Shown piece by piece: positions 18,323 to 26,747 of a stretch of 64,000 bases of DNA. The DNA comes from Sulfuricurvum sp. (GTDB lineage Bacteria; Campylobacterota; Campylobacteria; Campylobacterales; Sulfurimonadaceae), in the NCBI RefSeq assembly GCF_028681615.1, contig NZ_JAQUHV010000006.1, positions 1 to 64,000 of the forward strand, in the 5' to 3' direction. Below the pieces are notes generated by a model. It ran no database searches. It saw only the letters and a list, made by a program, of their open reading frames with translations, and had not been told where the DNA came from. A program made the position numbers and the translations under genes. How positions within the stretch are numbered: position 1 is the first letter of the stretch; every line of letters begins with the position of its first letter.

Positions 18323-21300
18323 TTAGTGTTGTAATATCGACTCTACCTCTTTTTGTGGAATCGGTTTATAATAATAATACCCTTGTATCGAACCAATACC
18401 GTGTAACTGTAAAAATGCAAGTTCATCAGCCGTTTCCACCCCTTCTGCCAGAGGTGTCATTCCCAACCCTTTTGCCAAAGCAATAATGGTTTTAACGATA
18501 GTTTGATTTTTAGGCTCATGTGTGATATTCCGGATAAAGGATATATCGATTTTCAGTTTATCAATCGGAAGATTTTTTAAATATGAGAGAGAAGAATATC
18601 CCGTGCCAAAATCATCGAGTGAAATTGTAAAGCCTTTACTTTTAATAACAGTAAGAAGTGCAATCATTTTTTCGGGATTTTCTAGAATAGAGCTTTCCGT
18701 AATCTCGAGTTCTATCCATGATGGATCACATTGTGTTTCATGAATAATGTGTTCGAGTGTCGAAAGAAAATCAAGATGAACGAGTTGACGTGCTGAAACA
18801 TTAATGGCGATGCGTCCGTTCAACAATTTGCTTTGTGCCCATTTTGAGGCAATGAGACATCCTTGGCGAAGGACGAATTCTCCTATCTCTTGAATAAGCC
18901 CCATCTCTTCGGCGATAGGGATAAAGATTGCAGGTGAAATCGGTCCATCCGGGGAAAACCAGCGCAATAATGTCTCAACACCGATGATTTCACTCGTATA
19001 GGCATCCACTTGCGGCTGAAAATATAGTTCTAAGCCTCCTGCTGCAAGAGCTTTTTTGAGATTGGTAGCAATCGTCGTCCGATACAATGCATTTTCGGTC
19101 AGAACGGTATTGTATAGGCTAAAGGTGTTTTTCCCCATTTTTTTAGCGTTGTACATTGCTGCATCGGCATGTTGGAGTAAATCTTCCGGAGTCAGAGCAT
19201 CATTCGGATACATCGCGATCCCGACGCTGGCAGTAATGTAAACATCTGTTTCGTTAATATGAAAAGGGTAGTTTAAAATATTGACCAATTTAGTCATGAT
19301 GGATTGTATAAGTTTCTGATCTTTTTGACAATGTAAAAGAATAACGAATTCGTCTCCTCCTGTACGGACGATAAAGGTTTCCGAGGGGAATATTTCTTGG
19401 AGTAATGATTTAAAATGGATTAAAAGAGTATCCCCGAAACGATGTCCGTAGGAATCATTGATTTCCTTAAATCCGTCCAGATCGAGGAAAAAGAGGGCGA
19501 ACGGGTGATCTTCCATTCCTGATGTCTTCAATTGAAGTTTTTCAATAAGGCTGAGGCGGTTTGGAAGGCCGGTCAAAGGGTCATGATGCGCGATATGATC
19601 GTATCGTTCTTTTTCTTCGATGAGGCGGTCATTGTACATTTTTTGCTCGGTAATATCGACAAACGTAACGACGGATCCAATGACAGTCTCGTCTTGAATG
19701 ATTGGAGAAACTGTGACGAAAACCGGAAAGACTGTTCCATCACTACGAATAAATGTCTCCTCTACATGCGCGGCATGTCCTTCGCTGACAGCTTCCGATA
19801 TCGGACATTGGTTCTGATCGTACGTTACTCCGTTTTGATGGCGAAAATGGAAAAGGCTATGCGGTAGATTTCCCACAATGTCGTCACTTTTAAGGCCGAG
19901 CATATTGAGCCCTGCGGCATTAATATAGGTGCAGATACCCTGTGTATCAACCGCGTAAACCCCTTCGGCAATATTTTCAAAAATCGTATTGTGCTGAAGG
20001 AGGGTTAAATCGGCTTCTTTACGTTTGGTGATATCACGAGCAGATGCAAAGATATAGTAGTGATCGTTGATCATAATCCCTTGTGAATGGATCTCAACAT
20101 CAATTTCAGAACCGTCTTTACGCGTATGTTTTGTCTCAAATTTAGCTTTTTGCATTTTGAGATGCTGCATCATCTCTTTGATTTTATCAGGATTAAAATG
20201 GTGATCCCAGTCGAATACGCTCAGTTGAGCGGCTTCATCATGTGTGTATCCTAACATTTCTGCAAAAGAATCACTGAAGAGTAAAAGCTTTCCATCCAGA
20301 TCGTGGACATGAATACCGTCTGAAGCTGTGGAGAGAATTGTTTCGATTTGATCTTTCTGTTTTTTGATTTGATGTATTTGTCGTCGAAATACCCATGACA
20401 TTGTTACTGCACCCAAAACGATTATCATCAGGATACCCATAATAATAAAGACATTTTGATGAATCAAGTCCGTAAGGGTAAGCGGTTTTGATTCAAAGGG
20501 ATACGCGTGCAGTTTCTGCATAAGCTCACGGACACTTTTATAAGAAAGAGGGATTCCGAATTCATGGAAATCTTTCGATGCATCGGTATGGATACTGTAA
20601 AGTGCAACCGTAAAAGCTTTGACATCCTCATTTGAAGGATGCGTGGTTGAAGCAACCGCCCATTCGGGATAGAGCGGGGTTGAGTGCAGGTATGGGAAAC
20701 CGTTGTTAATTTGAGGTGCTATGACACGAAACTCATTGAGTTTGATTTTCCCTTTATCCGCCATTTCTTCCAGATATCCGGTACGGACAAAGGCAACATC
20801 GGCTTGGCCGGATCGAAGTGTCTCTATGACTTTGTCGGTCGGCTGACCGGTATAGAGCATATGGCAATCGTGGAGGATATCAACTCCGGCTTTGGCAAGG
20901 ACTTCTTGCTGCATAAGCATTGCCGCAGTCCCTTCTTTATGCGTTGTAACGATTGTTTTTCCTCGAACATCGGACAAGGTTTGAATATCATTTCTCTTTG
21001 ACAGGGTAATGATTACTCCGCCGTAGCGGATCAAATGCTGACCATCCGCGGTTGTTTGCCGAATAATTGAGGCTATGTTGGTTATACCGAACTTGTACTC
21101 CATCTCAATGAAAGCCGCAGGATGGACAATAACGAAATCAAGTGTATTGTTTTGGACGAGCTTTTCGATCTCTTCTAATGAACCTGAGGTTAGGTTCACA
21201 TCGAGTTGTGGATTAAATGCATGAATTTCATCCACTAATGGATGCCAAATCTGTTGATTTTCATCGATAGGGCGAAATGAGACGATACCTACATTTAAAA

Positions 21301-21382
21301 TGTGATGGGAAGAAGGTGAAGATGCACTTGACGCTGACCCGTTCATTAATATCAGGGCAATTATAAAAAGGATGCGTCTCAT
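18323..21382 (-). CDS. PhnD-like sensor PAS-PAS-GGDEF-EAL protein
   Basis: 1019 aa. Signal peptide, a periplasmic PhnD/phosphonate-type binding domain (about 25-285; NVGIVSFRPIDENQQIWHPL, VIVHPAAFIEMEYKFG), a membrane helix (about 312-335), two PAS domains (345-460 and 465-580), GGDEF (590-755, intact RTGGDEF) and EAL (765-1015). In the EAL signature the sequence is GVETLLRW, ETL instead of EAL; the metal-binding Glu is kept. It is a one-component sensor that links a small periplasmic ligand to cyclic-di-GMP. The ligand is unknown. Confidence 0.92.
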   Translation of the reverse strand: MRRILFIIALILMNGSASSASSPSSHHILNVGIVSFRPIDENQQIWHPLVDEIHAFNPQLDVNLTSGSLEEIEKLVQNNTLDFVIVHPAAFIEMEYKFGITNIASIIRQTTADGQHLIRYGGVIITLSKRNDIQTLSDVRGKTIVTTHKEGTAAMLMQQEVLAKAGVDILHDCHMLYTGQPTDKVIETLRSGQADVAFVRTGYLEEMADKGKIKLNEFRVIAPQINNGFPYLHSTPLYPEWAVASTTHPSNEDVKAFTVALYSIHTDASKDFHEFGIPLSYKSVRELMQKLHAYPFESKPLTLTDLIHQNVFIIMGILMIIVLGAVTMSWVFRRQIHQIKKQKDQIETILSTASDGIHVHDLDGKLLLFSDSFAEMLGYTHDEAAQLSVFDWDHHFNPDKIKEMMQHLKMQKAKFETKHTRKDGSEIDVEIHSQGIMINDHYYIFASARDITKRKEADLTLLQHNTIFENIAEGVYAVDTQGICTYINAAGLNMLGLKSDDIVGNLPHSLFHFRHQNGVTYDQNQCPISEAVSEGHAAHVEETFIRSDGTVFPVFVTVSPIIQDETVIGSVVTFVDITEQKMYNDRLIEEKERYDHIAHHDPLTGLPNRLSLIEKLQLKTSGMEDHPFALFFLDLDGFKEINDSYGHRFGDTLLIHFKSLLQEIFPSETFIVRTGGDEFVILLHCQKDQKLIQSIMTKLVNILNYPFHINETDVYITASVGIAMYPNDALTPEDLLQHADAAMYNAKKMGKNTFSLYNTVLTENALYRTTIATNLKKALAAGGLELYFQPQVDAYTSEIIGVETLLRWFSPDGPISPAIFIPIAEEMGLIQEIGEFVLRQGCLIASKWAQSKLLNGRIAINVSARQLVHLDFLSTLEHIIHETQCDPSWIELEITESSILENPEKMIALLTVIKSKGFTISLDDFGTGYSSLSYLKNLPIDKLKIDISFIRNITHEPKNQTIVKTIIALAKGLGMTPLAEGVETADELAFLQLHGIGSIQGYYYYKPIPQKEVESILQH

Positions 21383-21482
21383 TAAGATCCAAATTGTAAA
21401 TATCGTTCATTTTAACATTGATTTGATTAAATGGCAGTTTAAAATTTATTTTTCTTATATCGGTTTCACTATTGTCCCGTTC

Positions 21483-21498
21483 TGGAACACTCTATGCA
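21483..21498 (+). promoter_or_regulatory. Sigma-54 (-24/-12) promoter
   Basis: TGGAACACTCTATGCA matches TGGCACGNNNNTTGCW with the required GG-N10-GC spacing, 35 bases before the start of the 74-aa gene. In this phylum sigma-54 serves flagellar genes and, in diazotrophs, NifA targets. I found no clear TGT-N10-ACA NifA site just upstream. Confidence 0.6.
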
Positions 21499-21532
21499 GA
21501 GACTTTTTTAATCAACTAAAAAGGATTGTTAT

Positions 21533-21757
21533 ATGGAACACCACGTCGTTATCGAAAAATTGTGCAGCTGCGCAAAAAAAGAGGGATTATCCCAAATCGC
21601 TACCTTTGAAGGGAAAGATGCTGCATTTGAAGCGGCTGAAATACAAATGGCGCACATGAACGGGAGCTTTTGTGGTAAACATACATTTCAGTTAGTCGAA
21701 GTGAACGACAATTTTGTCATCGGAATGGTTGGCGGCGGTTGCGGCTGTAAACATTAG
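21533..21757 (+). CDS. Small Cys-rich protein, first of tandem pair (unknown)
   Basis: 74 aa, cytoplasmic. It has a CxC pair at Cys11/Cys13 (EKLCSCAKKEG), Cys47 in NGSFCGKH, and a C-terminal CxC at Cys70/Cys72 in GGGCGCKH. Such spaced cysteines could bind metal or an Fe-S cluster. The ribosome site AAAAGGA precedes the ATG. It is a paralogue of the next gene, sharing HHVVxEKLCxCA, xSFCGxH and VEVxDNxVI. The sigma-54-like promoter upstream suggests control by an enhancer-binding protein. I do not know the family. Confidence 0.8.
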   Translation: MEHHVVIEKLCSCAKKEGLSQIATFEGKDAAFEAAEIQMAHMNGSFCGKHTFQLVEVNDNFVIGMVGGGCGCKH

Positions 21758-21766
21758 TTGTTGCTA

Positions 21767-21782
21767 TGGCACTAAAGCTTGC
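21767..21782 (+). promoter_or_regulatory. Degenerate sigma-54-like site before second small gene
   Basis: TGGCAC-TAAAGC-TTGC has both consensus halves, but the GG to GC spacing is 11 instead of 10, which usually inactivates such promoters. It lies 49 bases before the second start, against 50 for the first site, so the promoter was probably copied with the gene. Confidence 0.35.
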
Positions 21783-21815
21783 CTCATTCGAGACAGAATT
21801 ATAGAAGGAATAATT

Positions 21816-22028
21816 ATGGATCATCATGTTGTTGTAGAAAAATTGTGCAAATGTGCAATTCGAAAAAATATGCCTCAAATAAAAACGTTAGATGATAAAG
21901 AAAATGCGATGCGAATCGCACGTGCATGGGCGCAGGAGATGAATGAAAGCTTTTGCGGGCAGCATGCATTCGGTGTCGTGGAGGTGGATGATAACTATGT
22001 TATCACCGTCGGTGAGGGGAGTTATTAA
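21816..22028 (+). CDS. Small Cys-containing protein, second of tandem pair (unknown)
   Basis: 70 aa, paralogue of 21533-21757. It keeps Cys11/Cys13 (EKLCKCAIRK) and Cys47 (ESFCGQH) but has lost the C-terminal CxC, ending VGEGSY instead. Start chosen at ATG 21816 after AGAAGGAA. A terminator follows. The retained three cysteines are then the likely functional core of this small family. Confidence 0.8.
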   Translation: MDHHVVVEKLCKCAIRKNMPQIKTLDDKENAMRIARAWAQEMNESFCGQHAFGVVEVDDNYVITVGEGSY

Positions 22029-22054
22029 GTCTCTTCAAATGTTATGTCTAGAAG

Positions 22055-22082
22055 AAGCAGTTCTATTGAGATTGCTTTTTTA
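22055..22082 (+). terminator. Terminator after tandem small genes
   Basis: AGCAGTT/GATTGCT stem (two G-T pairs) followed by a run of six Ts. Confidence 0.55.
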
Positions 22083-22201
22083 ACTAAAAAAAACTCTCAT
22101 TAGTTTAAAATGATTACAGAAAGATAACATTACAGTAATAGATTCGTAATGCGTATTCTCTACTATTTTGGTGTAATGAAACACCAAATAAAGGGACTCC
22201 C

Positions 22202-24490
22202 ATGCATTTACGGACTTATTCTCTTGCTGCAGCAACGGCTGTTTTAGGCGCATCGATTTTTGTTGGATGCGGCGGCTCATCTTCTTCTACCACTGCAAGT
22301 GTTCAAACCGGAACATTTATCGATAGTGCTGTCAAAGGGCTCTATTATGTCAGCGGTTCTACGACCGGTACTACAGATGAGAACGGTACGTTCAAATACG
22401 AATCAGGCAAAACTGTCAAATTCTATCTTGGACAAAACGGTGCTCTTTTAGGTGAGACAAACGGGTCGACTCTCGTAACTCCACTTGACCTTAGTGATGA
22501 TGGAATCGATGGTACAAAAACAACCAATATGCTTCTCCTTCTTCAATCTTTGGATAATGACGGCAATGCCACAAATGGTATTGTAATCGATACTATAAAA
22601 GCTTCAAAAATCAAATCGCTCGATTTATCGGATGATGCGAATGTATCAAACTCTTTGACTGCTGCCGGAGCAACAGTTAAGACGTCTAATGAAGTTAAAT
22701 CTCATTTCCGTGAATCTTTAGCGGAACTTTCAACTAAAGGTACCGTCCCTGCTACTGCTACGGTAGAGAGTACGGAGTTTATCGGAATGGAAGCTCCGAC
22801 AACAGCGGATAAAATGGATCATATCTATTCAGAAGCGTATGTGGCTGTCAAATACAGCGACGGAACACGCATCATCCGTCCTATCGAGTATAAAACGCTT
22901 ATGAACACGGGTGATGTGATCGGCGGAACAACGGTTGGTGCGATTTTGGATGTAAACGGTAACCCAATTATGGATACGAGTACGGCAACGGCAACTCCGT
23001 TTGTTTCAGATACTCCGGACGGTCAAAGTGTCATGCAAATCGGAAACACGATTCAAATGGTTTCACAATTTGAATACGTAACTTCGGATGCCGGCGGTGC
23101 AAGCCGATACGGCGTTTTACCGGCTATGATGAATCTTAGCCAGCTCGCGCAAGACACGAACGGTAATTTGAGTGTAACGTCAATCAAAAACATCGATACC
23201 AGCAGCGTCGGCGGATTATGGATTACGTGTGCGGCTAGTATGACTCCATGGACGACTCACCTCGGAAGTGAAGAGTATGAGCCGAATGCCTATAAAGTTG
23301 AATTAGGAACAGGATCCGGTACGGATGCACTGGATGGACCAAATGCCTACTTCGGCAACACTACGACAGCAAATGTGTATAACTATGGATTTATCCATGA
23401 GACTTCAGTAACAGCCGCAGGGGCAACAACCACTGCAAAACATTACAGCATGGGACGTTTCTCTCATGAGCTGGCGGAAGTTATGCCGGATAACAAAACG
23501 GTTTATTTCGGAGATGACGGCGATTACACTATGCTCTTTATGTACGTCGCCGATACTGCGGGTAATTTGAGTGCAGGAACGCTGTATGCGGCAAAATGGA
23601 ATCAAATCAGTGATTCAACCGATCGTGCTGTTAAAGCAAATCTAACATGGATCAAACTCGGTCATGCTACCGATGCGGCGGTAAAAGCACTTATCGATAA
23701 TAAAACAAAATTCAGCGATATTTTTGATACAGCAGGCGCTGCAACCGCCGGATACACAAAAATCAAAACCTATAAAGGGACGGAATACCTCAAGGTTAAA
23801 TCCGGAATGGAATTCGCAGCAGCTTTCCTTGAATCCCGTCGTTATGGAGCACTTTTGGGGGCAACCAGCGAGTTTAACAAAATGGAAGGTGTAACCGTCA
23901 ATGCCAAAGACAAAAAAGTCTATATGGCAATTTCATACATGGAAAAAGGGATGGCGACAAGCGCATCTGATCCTGTAGATGATATCCATGTTCCTGTTGA
24001 AAAAGCGGGTGCGGTGTTTGAACTTTCATTAACCAGCGGACAAAAAGATACACAAAATGCAGCCATCTCCAGTGATTATGTTGCTGCTAGCATGAATGCA
24101 ATGCCTGTGTTGACTGGATTGACGATTGCTAAAGACGCATTCGGTAATACCGGTGATGTGAATAAAATCGCAAATCCGGATAATCTCAAATACTCAGAAA
24201 AAATGAGAACGCTCTTTGTCGGTGAAGACAGCGGTTTACATGTTAACAACTATGTTTGGGCATACAACGTCGATACGAAAAAACTTTCTCGTATCCTTTC
24301 TACGACTGTCGGAGCTGAAGCTACAGGTCTACAAGCTATCGATAATCTCAATGGACACGGGTATGTGATGTCGAGTATTCAACATCCTGGTGATTGGACA
24401 ACTACCAATGCAACGGTACAACAAGCACTTGATGCCGTCGATAAGAAAAAAGCGGCTATCGGATACATGAAACTGCCTGTTATCCGCTAA
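22202..24490 (+). CDS. PhoX-like (DUF839) lipoprotein
   Basis: 762 aa with a lipoprotein signal (lipid Cys23 in IFVGCGGSSSS). Residues 35-175 form a domain common in gammaproteobacterial surface lipoproteins (DSAVKGLYYVSGS, DENGTFKYESG). The remainder has features of the PhoX/DUF839 calcium-dependent phosphatase family: GGLWITCAASMTPWTTHLGS, FSHELAEVMPDNKTVYFGDD and NPDNLKYSEKMRTLFVGEDS. PhoX enzymes are normally Tat-exported; here export is by a Sec lipoprotein signal, so the activity is uncertain. It lies upstream of a di-haem peroxidase with a terminator between them. Confidence 0.75.
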   Translation: MHLRTYSLAAATAVLGASIFVGCGGSSSSTTASVQTGTFIDSAVKGLYYVSGSTTGTTDENGTFKYESGKTVKFYLGQNGALLGETNGSTLVTPLDLSDDGIDGTKTTNMLLLLQSLDNDGNATNGIVIDTIKASKIKSLDLSDDANVSNSLTAAGATVKTSNEVKSHFRESLAELSTKGTVPATATVESTEFIGMEAPTTADKMDHIYSEAYVAVKYSDGTRIIRPIEYKTLMNTGDVIGGTTVGAILDVNGNPIMDTSTATATPFVSDTPDGQSVMQIGNTIQMVSQFEYVTSDAGGASRYGVLPAMMNLSQLAQDTNGNLSVTSIKNIDTSSVGGLWITCAASMTPWTTHLGSEEYEPNAYKVELGTGSGTDALDGPNAYFGNTTTANVYNYGFIHETSVTAAGATTTAKHYSMGRFSHELAEVMPDNKTVYFGDDGDYTMLFMYVADTAGNLSAGTLYAAKWNQISDSTDRAVKANLTWIKLGHATDAAVKALIDNKTKFSDIFDTAGAATAGYTKIKTYKGTEYLKVKSGMEFAAAFLESRRYGALLGATSEFNKMEGVTVNAKDKKVYMAISYMEKGMATSASDPVDDIHVPVEKAGAVFELSLTSGQKDTQNAAISSDYVAASMNAMPVLTGLTIAKDAFGNTGDVNKIANPDNLKYSEKMRTLFVGEDSGLHVNNYVWAYNVDTKKLSRILSTTVGAEATGLQAIDNLNGHGYVMSSIQHPGDWTTTNATVQQALDAVDKKKAAIGYMKLPVIR

Positions 24491-24498
24491 AGGATAAT

Positions 24499-24522
24499 GT
24501 CCCTTTCGGGGGACTCTTTTTT
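24499..24522 (+). terminator. Terminator after PhoX-like gene
   Basis: GTCCC/GGGAC stem with a TTTCGG loop, followed by TCTTTTTT. Confidence 0.75.
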
Positions 24523-24554
24523 GACCAATAATCCTTCGTCGATTTTTGGTCAAA
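24520..24554 (+). promoter_or_regulatory. Inverted repeat upstream of di-haem peroxidase
   Basis: TTTGACCAA and TTGGTCAAA form perfect 9-bp arms, 17 bases apart, ending 15 bases before the ATG of the peroxidase and just before its AGAGGA ribosome site. It could be a regulator's operator or an RNA hairpin near the ribosome site. Confidence 0.4.
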
Positions 24555-24569
24555 GAAGAGGAATCAAAA

Positions 24570-25739
24570 ATGAAACAGATGAAACAACGGTATATAATAG
24601 GAACATTGAGTGCCATCGCATTTTGTATTATCGTAGGGTGCAAAAGCGATGCAACATCGGATACAAACACCACAACGACGACGCAAGAGGTAAAAATTAC
24701 CGAAGCCGAAAAAATTGCTTTGGGCAAGGCAATCTTTTTTGATACGAATCTCTCCGATCCTGTAGGTCAATCGTGTGCGTCATGCCATTCGCCTGAGGCG
24801 GGATTTGCGAATCCAAATCACTCATTTCCGACATCGGAGGGTGCGGTTGCCGGATTATTCGCGGATCGCAATGCCCCTACTATCGCTTATTCACAGTATT
24901 CGCCCGAATTTTATTATGACGGGACCGGGTATGTCGGAGGGCAATTTTTAGACGGGCGTGCAGCGACATTGGAACTGCAAGCAGGCGGACCGCCTCTCAA
25001 TCCTGTCGAAATGCACAATGCTTCAAAAGAGAGCTATATCAGCAAAATTGCACAAGCTCCTTATGCCGATGAATTTAAACGGATATACGGACAGAGCATT
25101 TTTGCTGATGAAAACAAAACGTATGCGGCTATCGGCGACGCGCTTGCAACGTATGAACGGACATCCCAACTCTCAAAATTTACCTCAAAATTCGATGCTT
25201 TCCAAAAAGGAGACGCGAATCTAACGGCTCAAGAGAAATTGGGGTTGGACCTTTTTATCGGCAAAGCCAAATGTTTTGTATGTCATCCTGTGGCTAATGA
25301 AGATTTGACGACGGTGCCGGCACTCTTTACCGAGTATGATTATGAAAATATCGGTGTTCCGAAAAATCCGAATAATAAATTTTATACCCTTTCAAGCGAG
25401 TACAATCCGGACGGAGCAAACTATGTTGATATAGGGTTGGCACGCAATCCGCAGGTAATTGCAGATGGGCGCGTAGCGCAAAGCAGAGGAAAATTCAAAA
25501 CTCCGACGCTTCGTAATGTGGAGCTAACCGGACCGTACATGCATAACGGTGTATTTACGACACTGAAACAAGTGGTCTCTTTTTACAATACCCGTGATTC
25601 GGACCCTGCAAGGTGGGGAACTCCTGAAGTAGCTGAAAACGTCAATAAAGATTTTATCGGTGATCTCAAATTGACAAATGAGGAAGAAGATGCCATTGTT
25701 GCTTTTTTAATGACATTGACGGATGGATATACACATTGA
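24570..25739 (+). CDS. Di-haem cytochrome c peroxidase / MauG-family lipoprotein
   Basis: 389 aa. Lipoprotein signal with Cys24 (FCIIVGCKS). Two haem-binding sites: CASCH at 69-73 and CFVCH near residue 240. The core motifs LGKAIFFDTNLSD, LDGRAATLELQA and FKTPTLRNVELTGPYMHNG are typical of bacterial di-haem peroxidases and MauG. It probably reduces hydrogen peroxide in the periplasm or oxidises a partner protein. I start at ATG 24570, which follows AGAGGAA and gives a proper lipoprotein signal; the frame itself opens at 24546. Confidence 0.9.
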   Translation: MKQMKQRYIIGTLSAIAFCIIVGCKSDATSDTNTTTTTQEVKITEAEKIALGKAIFFDTNLSDPVGQSCASCHSPEAGFANPNHSFPTSEGAVAGLFADRNAPTIAYSQYSPEFYYDGTGYVGGQFLDGRAATLELQAGGPPLNPVEMHNASKESYISKIAQAPYADEFKRIYGQSIFADENKTYAAIGDALATYERTSQLSKFTSKFDAFQKGDANLTAQEKLGLDLFIGKAKCFVCHPVANEDLTTVPALFTEYDYENIGVPKNPNNKFYTLSSEYNPDGANYVDIGLARNPQVIADGRVAQSRGKFKTPTLRNVELTGPYMHNGVFTTLKQVVSFYNTRDSDPARWGTPEVAENVNKDFIGDLKLTNEEEDAIVAFLMTLTDGYTH

Positions 25740-25794
25740 TTTGATGAATTTTGATTAATTTATATAGAAGGGCTGAATCGGTAAAATGAGTTTT

Positions 25795-25800
25795 TATAAT
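25795..25800 (+). promoter_or_regulatory. Probable -10 of the type II secretion operon
   Basis: TATAAT 30 bases upstream of the first gene in an AT-rich spacer. No convincing -35. Confidence 0.35.
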
Positions 25801-25829
25801 TAATAAAAATAATAAATAGTGAAGGGTTT

Positions 25830-26747
25830 ATGGGGATGAAACGTCGCGGTGCCGTATTACTGATGACACTGCTTCTGATTGCGATTATGAGTGGGGGTAT
25901 CGCACTTTTACTTTCTCAAAGTGATCAATTGCTGCGTCTGTCCGAACGGAGTCGAATTGATGCGGAAATCAGTAAAATTTCGAGTGATCTCAAACGGCTT
26001 CTACCCGGAATGCTTTCTAAAATCGGCTCTGCGCATGACTTGGAATACGCGATGATTTTACCGCTGTCAAGCCGTTCGACGGACGGACGATTTACTTTGG
26101 ATGCTTCGTTGCATTCGTCTTTAGGACGCTTCAATATTAACAAAGTATGCGATGCGAGCGGCAAGCAGATAGAACCGTATTCCACTCTTTTATCGGCCAT
26201 TTTCACGCACTATCCCATAGCAGCACCGGATACATTTATTAACATTCTTTACGATACAATTGATACTGATTTGGCGGAGCGCCAAGCGGGAAGTGAAGTC
26301 GCGGCAGTTTTTTCGGATTTCCATAACGGGTCGATTGAAAACTTTGCCCAGTTTAGACAGATTATCGCGCGTTATCTTGCATTGACAAAAGATCGTCAGA
26401 TTCTTGCAATCCCGTGGGAACGGATTATCGGTTTTGAAGGAGAGAAAATAGACATTAACTACGCTTCGCCGGAACTTGTTGCTCTTATCGTTCCGGAAAT
26501 GGATACTGAAACGCTTCATCGTATAACGGACCTTAGAACGGTTCCGTTTGAGAGCAAAGAACAAGTTGTTGCCGCTGCGGCACAGCTCTCACCTGTGTAT
26601 GATACGTGGTTTATGACGTATAGTGCAGGGAACTCTTATCCTCTGATCGGAAAGGTAGCCATGGAAATGGACGGTACACGAAGCGAGTTTGAATTTCATA
26701 TCGATACGCTCAACCGCATGTTGAATCGTTTGGAGATTATTCAATGA
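25830..26747 (+). CDS. gspK: Type II secretion minor pseudopilin GspK
   Basis: 305 aa. Starts with a short basic leader and the pseudopilin helix KRRGAVLLMTLLLIAIMSGGIALLL; as in other GspK proteins there is no Glu at +5. A large globular domain follows, with the SAM-like and helix-hairpin region including INYASPELVALIVPEM and TDLRTVPFESKEQV, as GspK has. GspK caps the pseudopilus tip with GspI and GspJ. It overlaps the next gene by 4 bases. The alternative start at 25836 differs by two residues only. Confidence 0.82.
   Translation: MGMKRRGAVLLMTLLLIAIMSGGIALLLSQSDQLLRLSERSRIDAEISKISSDLKRLLPGMLSKIGSAHDLEYAMILPLSSRSTDGRFTLDASLHSSLGRFNINKVCDASGKQIEPYSTLLSAIFTHYPIAAPDTFINILYDTIDTDLAERQAGSEVAAVFSDFHNGSIENFAQFRQIIARYLALTKDRQILAIPWERIIGFEGEKIDINYASPELVALIVPEMDTETLHRITDLRTVPFESKEQVVAAAAQLSPVYDTWFMTYSAGNSYPLIGKVAMEMDGTRSEFEFHIDTLNRMLNRLEIIQ

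Noticed and set aside
24329-24727. 132-aa minus-strand frame across the PhoX-like end and peroxidase start
   Set aside because: It crosses a terminator and two real genes and has no start signals.
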